From Streptomyces sp. BA2 (lineage in GTDB: Bacteria > Actinomycetota > Actinomycetes > Streptomycetales > Streptomycetaceae), in contig NZ_WSRO01000002.1 of assembly GCF_009769735.1 (NCBI RefSeq), positions 5,158,001-5,222,000 of the forward strand: a DNA stretch of 64,000 nucleotides, read 5' to 3'. The notes beneath the pieces are model-generated. The model did not search any database. It worked only from the letters and a program-made list of their open reading frames with translations, and was not told the DNA's origin. The position numbers and the translations under genes are program-made. Each line of letters starts with the position of its first letter. The first letter of the stretch is position 1. Positions 26,583 through 35,184 of the stretch are shown piece after piece.

Positions 26583-27422
26583 ATGAGAGTGGCCCTTGCG
26601 CAGACCGACTGTGTCCTCGGAGAGGTCGACGAGAACCTCGCGGACGCCCGGGAGCAGGTCGGCCAGGCGGCGGCGCAAGGTGCTGACCTTGTCGTCTTCC
26701 CCGAGCTGAGTCTGCACGGGTACCACTTGGGCGGCCTGGAACGTGACACGTCGCTGGAAGCGAGGGACCGCCGCCTCCTGGAACTTTCCACCGCGGGGCC
26801 CGACGTCATCGTCGGCCTGCACGAGCACACGAGCCTGCGCGCGTACAACACGTCCGCGTACTACTCGGGCGGCCAACTCCTGCACGCTCACCGGAAGTTG
26901 TACCTGCCGAACTACCTGGCCTGGGAGGAACGCAAGCACGTCAGCCCCGGCCAGCACCTGCGTGCGTACGACCTGCCGGGCGGGCACGGTCGCGCCGCGA
27001 CGCTCGTCTGCAACGACGCGTGGCAGCCGGTGCTTCCGTGGCTGGCCGTGCAGGACGGTGCCGAGGTCATCATCGTCCCAACGAACAGCGCCGCGAGCCT
27101 GGATCCCGAGGCGATGGACACGGGCCTGTACTGGGACACGCTGCTGTCCTACACGGCACGCATGCTCCAGTGCTGGGTGGTGTTCGTGAACCGGGTCGGG
27201 AACGAGAACGGGGCGTCGTTCTGGGGCGGTTCGAGGGTGGTGGACCCGCGGGGGACGGTGGTGGCGCAGGCGCCGAAGTGGGAGCCGGGCCTTGTGACGG
27301 TGGACATCGACGTCCACGAGGCGCGGCGGCATCGGCGGGCGGTGCCGCTTGTCGCTGAGGCGCGGCTGGGGTTGATCGACCGGGAGGTACGTCGCTTGAT
27401 CGATGAGGGGGGTGACAGCTGA
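26583..27422 (+). CDS. Carbon-nitrogen hydrolase (nitrilase superfamily)
   Basis: 279 residues. The Glu-Lys-Cys triad is visible: VVFPELSLHGY (Glu near residue 42), HAHRKLYLPNY (Lys near 109) and TLVCNDAW (Cys near 143). These enzymes hydrolyse amides or nitriles in the cytoplasm; substrate cannot be told, though the set resembles amidase-type branches rather than true nitrilases. The frame is open from 26430, but ATG 26583 (MRVALAQTDCVLG) is the family-typical start. It is divergent from the polymerase-like gene across 213 bases, in which I see no clear regulatory site. Confidence 0.88.
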   Translation: MRVALAQTDCVLGEVDENLADAREQVGQAAAQGADLVVFPELSLHGYHLGGLERDTSLEARDRRLLELSTAGPDVIVGLHEHTSLRAYNTSAYYSGGQLLHAHRKLYLPNYLAWEERKHVSPGQHLRAYDLPGGHGRAATLVCNDAWQPVLPWLAVQDGAEVIIVPTNSAASLDPEAMDTGLYWDTLLSYTARMLQCWVVFVNRVGNENGASFWGGSRVVDPRGTVVAQAPKWEPGLVTVDIDVHEARRHRRAVPLVAEARLGLIDREVRRLIDEGGDS

Positions 27423-27510
27423 GGGGGCCTTGCGGCGGGCCGGGCGGTGTCTTGTGCGGCCCTGCTTGCCGCCGCCCTGGCCTCTCCCTCTCACCCTGCG
27501 GCTCCGTCTG

Positions 27511-27710
27511 CACGAACAGGCCTTCCCACCCACCCGCCCGATCACCCCGCGGCTTCACCTCCACGAACAGGCCTTTCCCACCCACCCGCCCGATTACCCC
27601 GCGGCTCCACCTGCACGAACAGGCCTTTCCCGCCCGCCCGCCCGATTACCCCGCATCCGCCCCTGCACGAACAGGCCCTTCCCGCCCACCCGGCCGATTG
27701 CCGCGTGGCG
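27511..27710. repeat. Four-copy tandem array of a ~51-bp unit
   Basis: Units start with CACGAACAGGCC at 27511, 27562, 27613 and 27666, each followed by a cytosine-rich block and GATTACCCCGC or GATCACCCCGC. Two shorter relatives lie at 32421-32505. Confidence 0.93.
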
Positions 27711-27770
27711 TCAGGGGCGGGCGTGCAGTTGGGGCGGCGTACCCCAGCCACGGGAGCCCGGCTCCCGTGT

Positions 27771-27930
27771 ACCCGCAGTCGGCAGCGCTCGCGAGGGGGC
27801 GTGTCGGTATGTCTGCCCGGAGCACGGCTCCCGAAGGCTCCGGTGCCGTAGTAGCCCCGCGGTCACCGGACGATAGCGAGGACGGACATACCGGCGCGGC
27901 CCCGCCCCCAAGACGGACCAGCACCGCACT
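27771..27930. repeat. Dispersed palindromic repeat, copy 1
   Basis: A 93-bp core (27803-27895) is bounded by GTCGGTATGTC and GACATACCGGC, inverted repeats with one mismatch, and encloses further hairpins. Homology to the second copy extends beyond the core: CGCAGTCGGCAGCGC on the left and GCGGCCCCGC on the right. Confidence 0.9.
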
Positions 27931-27969
27931 CGCACCCGCACCCGCACCCACCCCCGGCCCCCAGGAACC

Positions 27970-30168
27970 TCACCTCCGCCGTACCCCCATCACCCCCGCC
28001 CCCACCACCGCACACACCCCCACAGCCGCCCCCACCACCCCCCACGGCACCACCACCCCCGCCGGCGCCGAAAGCCGTGACAGGCCCGCGCTCAATGTGC
28101 CCAGGTTGAGCAGAGTCACCGCCAGGCCCAGTGCCGCGCCCACCCCCACCGCCAGCAGTGACTCCCCGGCTATCACCAGCCGCACCTGGCCCTCCGTAGC
28201 CCCAGCCATCCGCAGCGAGCGCAGTTCAGGGCCCCGTGCCGAGGTCGAGGTCGCCATCAGCAGCGTCCCCGCCAGGGAGATCGCTGTGTAGATCAGCGCG
28301 ATACCCAGCAGCACGAACAGCCCCAACAGCCCCAGCCGCGTCTGCGGCTTCGTCGCCGGGTGCGTGGCCGCGAGCCATTCCTCCGCCGTCCGCACCCGGA
28401 GGCCCCCCTCGCCCCCGCCGGCGAACCGCTCCCGCAGCGCCCCCGCCACCTCGTCCCGGTCCGCCCCGTCCCGCAGCCCCACGTCAATGCGGTCCACCGC
28501 CGCCGCAGCCCCCGCGTTCGCCGACGTAACGTACGCCCCGTTGTCCCCGGTCCCCCGCGCGAGCACCGCGACGATCCGCAGCCGCGCAGGCCTGCCGTCC
28601 CCGAGCCAGACATCGACCCGCTCGCCCACCCGCCGCCGCTCCCACTCCTCGTTGACGACGATCGACCGGTCGTCGAGATCGCGTACGTCACCCGCCACCA
28701 CCGGAAGCCGCGAGACCGAGGCGTACGCCGCCGGATCGCCCACGGCCCGCGCGTCCGAGCGGATCAGCGCCGTGCCTTCCCCCTCCCGTACGAACACCGC
28801 AGTGGAGGCGGACGACGCGGCCACCGCCACCCCGTCGACCTTCCCGGCCTCCGCCGCCTCCACCGCCTCCGCCGCCACCTCCCCTGCCACCTCCGCCGGG
28901 CTCAAGTCCTCGCCTGTCAGGACCAGTTCGGCGCCAGTCCGCTCCCGCGCCTCCTCCGCCCTCGCCTCGCCCACCGTCTCCGCCGAGCCCAGCAGCGAGC
29001 CCGCGAGAGCGACCGTCACCAGGACCGGCGCCGCGACGGCGGCGGTGCGACGCACGGACGCGGCGGAGTTCTCGCGGACCAGGAGCCCGATCGCGCCGGG
29101 AAGACGGACGGCGCGCAGGACGGGACGTACGAGTAGCGGAGTGAGCGCGGCGAGGGCGGTGATCAGGATCATCGGCTGGGTCGTGTACGTCTTCCGCTTC
29201 AGCAGCGCGGACGGATCGCTCCACAGCGTCCAGGCCAGCAGCCCGAGCCCCGCCGCCAGCAGCGCGCCCCCCACGATCCGCCGACTCCACGGCATGACCC
29301 CGGTATCGACGGACGCGTCCCGCAGCGCCTCGACGGGACCCACGCGCCCCGCCCGTCGCGAGGCTATCCACGCCCCCGAGAAGGCCACCAACACCCCGAC
29401 CCAGAACGCGAGATGGTACGGCCAGACCGCCCCGCCGATCCCGAACCACTCCGGAGCGATCTCCGCGTCCACCAGGGCTTCGGCCAGCAGCGGCGCGCCC
29501 CAGGCCCCCAGCGCGCACCCCACCCCGGAGGCCGCGACGCCCACCGCGAGAGCCTCGGCGAGCAGGGTCCTGCGCACCTGCCACGGAGTCGCTCCGGCCA
29601 TCCGCAGCAGCCCGAACTCCCGCCGCCGCAGCGCCACGACGAAGGCGAAGGTGGACGCGGTGACGAACACGGACACGAACGCGGACACCCCGCCCGCCGT
29701 CCCCAGGAACGAGTTCACCGCCACCAGCGCCTCCGCGTCCCGCCCCGGCTCCGGATCGGCGAGCCGCCGGTCGCCCCCGGTCAGCACGCGAGCCCGATCC
29801 CCGACGACTTCCCGCACCGCACCGGCCGGAGCATCCACACCCACCGCGTCCCTCTTCGCCCCGTCAAGCTGGACGGGACCGAGGCGCCGAAGCTCGCGCA
29901 GAAGTTCGATATCCACAGGGTGTGGATGAGCGAGTGGCTTCGATACGTGTGCGGTGTCCGGGCCGCGTTTCACCGGGACGGTCAGAGTGTTCTGCCCCAT
30001 GACGACCACGGGTGACCCGGCGAACCGCACGGGCTCCCGCTCCGGCGCGCTGAACGTCGAGGCGAGCCCGAGCCCCATCGCGGCGGTGAGCGCCACGCCG
30101 AGCGCGACAGCGACGAACGCGCCGAGAAGGCCGGCCCAGCGGGCACGAAGGGAGGCGAAAAACATCAT
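27970..30168 (-). CDS. FtsX/MacB-type ABC transporter permease
   Basis: 732 residues. Start ATG 30168 overlaps the ATPase stop (ATGA), and the gene is translationally coupled to it. It has an N-terminal membrane helix (GLLGAFVAVALGVALTAAMG) and two FtsX core units: VTASTFAFVVALRRREFGLLRMAGATPWQVRR near residue 180, and LAGTLLMATSTSARGPELRSLRMAGATEGQVRLV near residue 650. A large extracytoplasmic domain lies between further helices. Two-unit permeases of this type work with LolD-like ATPases in antimicrobial-peptide resistance, lipoprotein handling or signalling. No two-component partner lies next to it. Confidence 0.9.
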   Translation of the reverse strand: MMFFASLRARWAGLLGAFVAVALGVALTAAMGLGLASTFSAPEREPVRFAGSPVVVMGQNTLTVPVKRGPDTAHVSKPLAHPHPVDIELLRELRRLGPVQLDGAKRDAVGVDAPAGAVREVVGDRARVLTGGDRRLADPEPGRDAEALVAVNSFLGTAGGVSAFVSVFVTASTFAFVVALRRREFGLLRMAGATPWQVRRTLLAEALAVGVAASGVGCALGAWGAPLLAEALVDAEIAPEWFGIGGAVWPYHLAFWVGVLVAFSGAWIASRRAGRVGPVEALRDASVDTGVMPWSRRIVGGALLAAGLGLLAWTLWSDPSALLKRKTYTTQPMILITALAALTPLLVRPVLRAVRLPGAIGLLVRENSAASVRRTAAVAAPVLVTVALAGSLLGSAETVGEARAEEARERTGAELVLTGEDLSPAEVAGEVAAEAVEAAEAGKVDGVAVAASSASTAVFVREGEGTALIRSDARAVGDPAAYASVSRLPVVAGDVRDLDDRSIVVNEEWERRRVGERVDVWLGDGRPARLRIVAVLARGTGDNGAYVTSANAGAAAAVDRIDVGLRDGADRDEVAGALRERFAGGGEGGLRVRTAEEWLAATHPATKPQTRLGLLGLFVLLGIALIYTAISLAGTLLMATSTSARGPELRSLRMAGATEGQVRLVIAGESLLAVGVGAALGLAVTLLNLGTLSAGLSRLSAPAGVVVPWGVVGAAVGVCAVVGAGVMGVRRR

Positions 30169-31037
30169 CGCCCCACCACCTCGCCCCAACCCGAGCCACT
30201 GCCGCCACCCGAGCCGGTGCCGCCACCCGAGCCAGCACCACCGCCCAAGCCAGCACCACCGCCCAAGCCAGGGCAAACCGAGCCGGGCCCGCCCGACGCA
30301 AGCCCACCAGGCCCAAGGCGACCCGACTCAAGTCCCGCCATTCGTCGAGCCACCTCCCCCGCATCCGGCGCGAGCACCTCATCCGCCACCCGGCCGTCCA
30401 CCAGGAACACCACACGGTCCGCATGCGACGCCGCCACGGGATCGTGCGTCACCATCACGGTCGTCTGGCCTTCCATATCCACCAACTCCCGCAGCAGAGA
30501 CAGCACTTCACGGCTCGTCGTCGTGTCCAGTGCGCCGGTCGGTTCGTCGGCGAACAGCACCGCGGGGCGGGTGACGAGCGCCCGTGCCAGCGCCACCCGT
30601 TGTTGCTGGCCACCTGAAAGCTCCCCCGGTCGATGCCGGGCGCGGTCACCGAGGCCCACCCTGCCGAGCGCGTCCGCCACCTCCGTACGTGAAGGCCTGC
30701 GCCCAGCGAGCCGCAGCGGCAGGGCGACGTTCTGGGCGGCGGTCAGTGACGGGAGGAGGTTGAAGGACTGGAATACGAAGCCGATACGGTCCCTTCGCAG
30801 CAGGGTCAGCCGCCGCTCGCTCAGCCCCGTCAGATCCGTGCCGCCCACCTCGACCGTCCCGGACGTCGGCCGGTCGAGCCCGGCGGCGCACTGCAGCAGC
30901 GTCGACTTGCCGGAGCCGGACGGCCCCATGATCGCGGTGAAGGTACCGGCACGTATCGCGAGGTCGACGCCGTCGAGGGCGGTCACGTCACGGTAGAGAC
31001 GGCGGACGGCGGTGAGCCGTACGGCAGTTGAGGTCAT
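30165..31037 (-). CDS. ABC transporter ATP-binding protein, LolD/MacB type
   Basis: 290 residues from ATG 31037. Walker A GPSGSGKSTLLQ, Q-loop FVFQSFNLLPSLTA, signature LSGGQQQRVALARAL, Walker B AVLFADEPTGALD and switch histidine VTHD are all intact. The last ~55 residues are a glycine-rich tail (GGGAGLGGGAGSGGGTGSGGG) produced by near-repeats of 18 bases, unusual for this family. It is divergent from the DUF2786 gene, with a 20-bp palindrome between them. The pair with the permease forms one exporter or mechanotransmission complex. Confidence 0.92.
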   Translation of the reverse strand: MTSTAVRLTAVRRLYRDVTALDGVDLAIRAGTFTAIMGPSGSGKSTLLQCAAGLDRPTSGTVEVGGTDLTGLSERRLTLLRRDRIGFVFQSFNLLPSLTAAQNVALPLRLAGRRPSRTEVADALGRVGLGDRARHRPGELSGGQQQRVALARALVTRPAVLFADEPTGALDTTTSREVLSLLRELVDMEGQTTVMVTHDPVAASHADRVVFLVDGRVADEVLAPDAGEVARRMAGLESGRLGPGGLASGGPGSVCPGLGGGAGLGGGAGSGGGTGSGGGSGSGWGEVVGR

Positions 31038-31093
31038 GTCGCAAGCCAACCGCCCGCCGCCCCGCCGGGCACGACCACTGGGGGGCGTCCTGG

Positions 31094-31113
31094 GGGTATG
31101 GCCAGCCATACCC
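31094..31113. promoter_or_regulatory. Perfect 20-bp palindrome between divergent genes
   Basis: GGGTATGGC-CA-GCCATACCC has 9-bp arms. Its right arm overlaps TACCCT (31109-31114), a -10 hexamer six bases before the DUF2786 ATG. A bound repressor would block that promoter and could also control the ABC genes. Confidence 0.65.
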
Positions 31114-31120
31114 TTGACGT

Positions 31121-32377
31121 ATGGATGATCCGGCGACCGACGTGACAGAGGTGATCGACAAGGCGTTCGCGGCAGCGCTGTACGCGGACGGCGACGAGGG
31201 CCTCGACACCGGCGCGTCCCTCCTCGCGGCCGCCCCCGATGCCGACGCGGAGCTGTGGCGCAGGGGCGAGGAGCTGGTGCGCCGGGCGTGGGAGCGGGGC
31301 TGGCAGCCTGCGGATGTCATACGGATGGTCGGCCGCGCCCAGGACGACGTCGCCCACGGCACGGACCGTACCCACCAGACGCAGCTGGCCGCCGAGCTGA
31401 TCACGACCGAGACCAGGCGGTACGGCGACACGCTTCCGCCCCGCTGGAACGCGCAGCTGGCCGAGCTCGCCCCACAGGACGGTCCGAGGCCGGACCGCGC
31501 CCCACAGGACGGTCCGAGGCCGGGCCGCTCATCCCAGCCCGGATTGAGGTCCGGCCCGAGGCTCGACCGTTTCTCCCAGGCCACCGCCACCCTCGCTCTC
31601 TACCGCCTTCTCCTGCGCCTCCCCGCGATCGAGCCGGTGGGACCCGCCCCCGGCGCCCCGCTGCACGCGCCCCCGCCGCCCGGCCACGAAGAGCCCCGCA
31701 TCCTCACGCGTATCCGGGCGCTCCTGGCGAAGGCCGAGGCCACCGGGTTTCCCGAGGAGGCGGAGGCGCTCACCGCCAAGGCGCAGGAGCTGATGGCCAG
31801 GCACACCATCGACGAGGCCCTTCTCGCGTCCCGTACCCATGCCAAGGACACTCCCGGCGCCTGCCGCATCGGCGTGGACGCCCCGTACGAGACGGCGAAG
31901 GCGATCCTCCTGGACGCGGTGGCCACCGCGAACCGCTGCCGCGCGGTGTGGAACGAGGCGTACGGCTTCTCGACCGTCGTCGGTTTCGAGCCCGACCTGG
32001 AAGTGGTCGAACTCCTCCACACCTCCCTCCTCGTGCAGGGGACGGCGGCGATGACGAAGGCGGAGGCGGGGCAGCGGGCGGGCGGCCGGAAGCGTACGAA
32101 GACGTTCCGTCAGGCTTTCCTGCTGGCTTACGCGAACCGCCTCGGTGCGCGGCTCGCCGCGGCGGCGGAGGACGTCGCCGTGGAGTCCCCGGAGGCGGGG
32201 GAACTGTTGCCCGTCCTGGCTGCCCGGGATGTGGCTGTCACGTCCCACGCCGAGCGCATGTTCCCCGAGACGAGTACGACCCGGGTGCGGGGTGTGACGG
32301 ACCGGGAGGGCTGGACGTCCGGGACGGCGGCGGCGGACGAGGCGCAGGTGGCGCCGGGGCGGCGGCGCCTCGCCTGA
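31121..32377 (+). CDS. DUF2786 domain protein
   Basis: 418 residues. The recognisable part is ILTRIRALLAKAEATGFPEEAEALTAKAQELMARHTIDEAL (about residues 193-234), the DUF2786 domain. The N-terminal ~110 residues are helical. A linker carries a near-duplicate APQDGPRPDR/APQDGPRPGR. The C-terminal region (EVVELLHTSLLVQGTAAMTKAEAGQRAGGRKRTKTFRQAFLLAYANRLGARL) resembles the conserved extension of this family. Molecular function is unknown. No Shine-Dalgarno precedes ATG 31121; TACCCT six bases upstream supports a leaderless start. It lies between two copies of the composite repeat. Confidence 0.85.
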   Translation: MDDPATDVTEVIDKAFAAALYADGDEGLDTGASLLAAAPDADAELWRRGEELVRRAWERGWQPADVIRMVGRAQDDVAHGTDRTHQTQLAAELITTETRRYGDTLPPRWNAQLAELAPQDGPRPDRAPQDGPRPGRSSQPGLRSGPRLDRFSQATATLALYRLLLRLPAIEPVGPAPGAPLHAPPPPGHEEPRILTRIRALLAKAEATGFPEEAEALTAKAQELMARHTIDEALLASRTHAKDTPGACRIGVDAPYETAKAILLDAVATANRCRAVWNEAYGFSTVVGFEPDLEVVELLHTSLLVQGTAAMTKAEAGQRAGGRKRTKTFRQAFLLAYANRLGARLAAAAEDVAVESPEAGELLPVLAARDVAVTSHAERMFPETSTTRVRGVTDREGWTSGTAAADEAQVAPGRRRLA

Positions 32378-32528
32378 GGCGGTACGCCCCTCTCCAACGC
32401 CGCCGGCAGCGGCCCGCCGCCGAACAGGCCTCCCCCCCCCGATTACCCCGCAGCCTCCCCTGAACGAACAAGCTTTCCCGCCCACCCACCCGATTACCCC
32501 GCAGCACCATCGATCAGCCACCGATCGG

Positions 32529-32680
32529 CCGCAGTCGGGAGCGCACGCGAGGGGACGTGCCGGTATGTCTGCCCGGAGCACGGCTCCCGAAGTCTCCGGT
32601 GCCGAAGTGGCCCCGCGGCCACCGGACGATAGCGAGGACGGACATACCGGCGCGGCCCCGCACCCGAGGCGGAGCGACGC
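32529..32680. repeat. Dispersed palindromic repeat, copy 2
   Basis: The 93-bp core (32559-32651) has perfect 11-bp ends GCCGGTATGTC / GACATACCGGC. An internal GTGGCC-CCGC-GGCCAC hairpin is intact here and partly decayed in copy 1. Pairing continues imperfectly about 17 bases outside each end. Confidence 0.92.
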
Positions 32681-32695
32681 CGCAGCAACGCACGA

Positions 32696-32776
32696 TGACC
32701 CGCAGTCGGCAGCGCACGCGAGGGGACGTGCCATACCGGCGCGGCCCCGTACCCAAGACGAACCGGCACCGCAGCC
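32696..32776. repeat. Collapsed third copy of the palindromic repeat
   Basis: The same left flank (CGCAGTCGGCAGCGCACGCG) and right flank (GCGGCCCCGTACCCAAGACG) are joined through GCCATACCGGC, so the interior of the palindrome is missing. Confidence 0.85.
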
Positions 32777-32847
32777 GCCCCCCGGGGCCCCCGCCCCCCC
32801 GAACCCCCCACCCCAAGCCAGCCCGATATGCCCCGTATCATCACAGA

Positions 32848-35103
32848 GTGACCTGGCTTCGAGCGCTGAAGGAGACCAGCCGCTCGGGGCTGACCGTCGA
32901 GCGGAAGCGGCTTGAACCCCTCATCGCCCTCCGGGGCGCAGCCGGCCTCGCCGTCGTCATCGGCGTCAGCCTCACCCTCTTCGGGCCAGCCGTAGCCGCC
33001 AGCTCGGCCTTCGGCGCCTACCAGGCCGCCATCGCCACCTTCCAACGCAGCTGGCGCCCCCGCCCGGAACTGGCCCTGGCCTCTGGCACGAGCCTCGCCA
33101 TCTCCACCTTCCTCGGCTACCTCACCGGCTCCCACACCCTCCTCTTCCTCGCGCTCCTCTCCCTCTGGACCTTCCTCTCGGGCCTGAGCTGGGCCGCGGG
33201 CCCGACCATCGGCATCATCGCCTCCTCCAACGTCGCGATCATGCTGGTCACGGTCACCCTCCCCGGCTCCCTTGCCGCCGCGGCCGGCCACGCCGCGATG
33301 ATGGTGGTGGGCGGCGCCGTCCAGGCCGCCCTCGTGGTCCTGTTCCCCGTACGCAGATGGGGTGCCCACCGCGACGCCCTCGCCGACGCCCTCGCGGCCG
33401 AGGCCGACTACGCCCGCCGCCTCCGCCACGACCCCCACGCCGACTTCGACCCTGAGCCCCTGATGGCCGCCCGCGACGCGGCCACCATCACCCCGCGTCA
33501 GGCCCGCACCCGCCCCGCCGAACTCCACGGCGCCCGCGGCGTGGCGGAACGCATCCGCCCGGTGCTCGCCTCCCTGGCCGACCCCGCGGTGGGCGTACCG
33601 GAAGAAGGCCCCGAACGCGACCGCGTACGCGAGATCCTGGCCGCGGCGGGCGCGATCCTGGACGCGGCGGCGAGGGCCATCCGGCAGGGCGAACCCGTCA
33701 AGATCCCACCCGCGGCCATGGCGACCCTCCGGACCCCGGACACCGGGGCCATCCTCACCGGCCCGGCGCAAAGAGCGGCGAAACGCCTGGCGGCACTCCT
33801 GCGCGACGTGGTCGAAACAGCGGGCAAGCCCCCCGAGAAGGCCGCAGCCCTCACCACCACAGCACCCACAGCACCCACACCAACCACCCCCAAAGAAGCC
33901 CCCACCCCCAAAGAAGCCCCCACCCCCAAAGAAGCCCTCACCCCCACCCCCCTCCTCCGCCCCACCCTCCCCGCCCTCCTCCCCGCCGCCCTCCGCGCCA
34001 TAAGAAGCGAGCTCCGCCGCCGCCACGAGTCCCCCGTAACCCGCCACGCGATCCGCGTCACCGCGGTGGCCGCCGCCGGCTACCTCCTGGGCACCTGGCT
34101 TCCCCTCGGCCACGGTTACTGGGCCCCCATGGCCTCCGTGATGGTGATGCGCCCGGACTTCTCGCAGACGTACTCCCGCGCGGTGGCCCGCTTCGGCGGC
34201 ACCCTCGTCGGGGTGGCACTCGCCACGGGACTCGTCCAGCTGGCCGACCCCGGCACCGGGCTCTCCGCCGCACTCGCCGTGCTCTGCGCCGGGATGATGT
34301 ACCTGCTGATGCGCACGGGCCAGGTCGCCGCCCAGGCCTGCGTCGCCGCGTACGTCGTGTTCCTGCTCGGCATGGGCGGCGAGCAGTGGACGCAGACGGT
34401 GCCGGAACGCGTCGTCCTCACCCTCCTCGGCGGCGTCCTCGCGATGATCGCGTACGCCGTGTACCCGGCCTGGGAGACCCCGCGGCTGCGCAACCGCCTC
34501 GCCGACTGGCTGGTCGCGGACGGCCGTTACGCCGCTGCCGTCGTCAGCCGCTACGCCGACCCCGCGGGCAGCTCCTGCCCGGACGTCCGCGAGGCGCTCC
34601 TCGCCGCCCGTGACGCCCGCATCGCCTGGCAGGAAGCCTCGGCCCGCGCCAAGAACGAGCCGGTACGCCACCGCGGCCTCTCCCGCGCCGCTGCCGCCGA
34701 CGCCGAGGACGCCCTCGCCCAACTCGGCCGCGTGGCCATGCTGATGGAGGCCCACCTCCCGGACCGCGACGCCACCCCCGTCCCCGCGGCCGCCCGCCTC
34801 GCGGAGGCCCTGCGCAAGTCGACAGAGGGGGGCGCGAAGGCCGTACGTGAGCGCCGCGTCCCGAAGTGGGAAGCCGTGCGCAAGGCTCTCGACGAGTGGG
34901 ACGGCGAGGGCGTCCCCGACCGGGTCGTACGCAGAGGAGCGGGCCTCCTCCTCACGACCCTCGAGGAACTGTCGGACGCCCTGGACACGGCACCACCGCC
35001 CATGCTGGTGGACGGCTCAGAAACAGCCACACAGACGGACACAGCCGTACCGACAGACAGCAACGGGCCGCAGGACCCCGAACAAGGTCCCACGGCCCGC
35101 TGA
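32848..35103 (+). CDS. FUSC family membrane transporter
   Basis: 751 residues from GTG 32848; TATCAT ends 6 bases upstream with no Shine-Dalgarno, suggesting a leaderless mRNA. Two membrane halves: residues about 20-165 and 395-530, each with several helices. The second carries the FUSC signature YWAPMASVMVMRPDFSQTYSRAVARFGGTLVGV. The central cytoplasmic part holds PKEAPT repeated three times (18-bp units). The C-terminal ~190 residues are soluble and helical. FUSC proteins include aromatic-acid exporters (AaeB type); a small-acid or drug efflux role is an inference. Confidence 0.87.
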   Translation: MTWLRALKETSRSGLTVERKRLEPLIALRGAAGLAVVIGVSLTLFGPAVAASSAFGAYQAAIATFQRSWRPRPELALASGTSLAISTFLGYLTGSHTLLFLALLSLWTFLSGLSWAAGPTIGIIASSNVAIMLVTVTLPGSLAAAAGHAAMMVVGGAVQAALVVLFPVRRWGAHRDALADALAAEADYARRLRHDPHADFDPEPLMAARDAATITPRQARTRPAELHGARGVAERIRPVLASLADPAVGVPEEGPERDRVREILAAAGAILDAAARAIRQGEPVKIPPAAMATLRTPDTGAILTGPAQRAAKRLAALLRDVVETAGKPPEKAAALTTTAPTAPTPTTPKEAPTPKEAPTPKEALTPTPLLRPTLPALLPAALRAIRSELRRRHESPVTRHAIRVTAVAAAGYLLGTWLPLGHGYWAPMASVMVMRPDFSQTYSRAVARFGGTLVGVALATGLVQLADPGTGLSAALAVLCAGMMYLLMRTGQVAAQACVAAYVVFLLGMGGEQWTQTVPERVVLTLLGGVLAMIAYAVYPAWETPRLRNRLADWLVADGRYAAAVVSRYADPAGSSCPDVREALLAARDARIAWQEASARAKNEPVRHRGLSRAAAADAEDALAQLGRVAMLMEAHLPDRDATPVPAAARLAEALRKSTEGGAKAVRERRVPKWEAVRKALDEWDGEGVPDRVVRRGAGLLLTTLEELSDALDTAPPPMLVDGSETATQTDTAVPTDSNGPQDPEQGPTAR

Positions 35104-35112
35104 CCGCATCAC

Positions 35113-35175
35113 GCCTCACGACACCAGAGCCAGCCTCACGGCACCAGAGCCAGCCTCACGACATCCCAAAGCCAG
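35113..35175. repeat. Three 20-bp tandem units
   Basis: CCTCACGACACCAGAGCCAG and two variants lie in the 81-base space between the convergent FUSC and lipoprotein genes. Confidence 0.75.
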
Positions 35176-35184
35176 CCCAGAGCC

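Larger units (their letters stand above)
27423..27969. other. 547-bp non-coding gap filled by dispersed repeats
   Basis: No gene is supported. It contains a four-unit array of about 51 bp and one copy of a 93-bp terminal-inverted-repeat element, listed separately. Small open frames here are repeat translations on both strands. Confidence 0.75.
32378..32847. other. 470-bp non-coding gap with dispersed repeats
   Basis: No gene is supported. It holds two short relatives of the 51-bp unit (32421-32453, 32465-32505), a full palindromic repeat copy and a collapsed third copy. Confidence 0.75.

Noticed and set aside
27511..27710. CRISPR array
   Set aside because: The 51-bp units repeat along their whole length with no unique spacers, and no cas genes are present.
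27803..27895. Structured RNA or riboswitch
   Set aside because: The hairpin element precedes no gene on the matching strand in both copies, and flanking homology and a collapsed copy fit a dispersed DNA repeat better. A small RNA role is not excluded.
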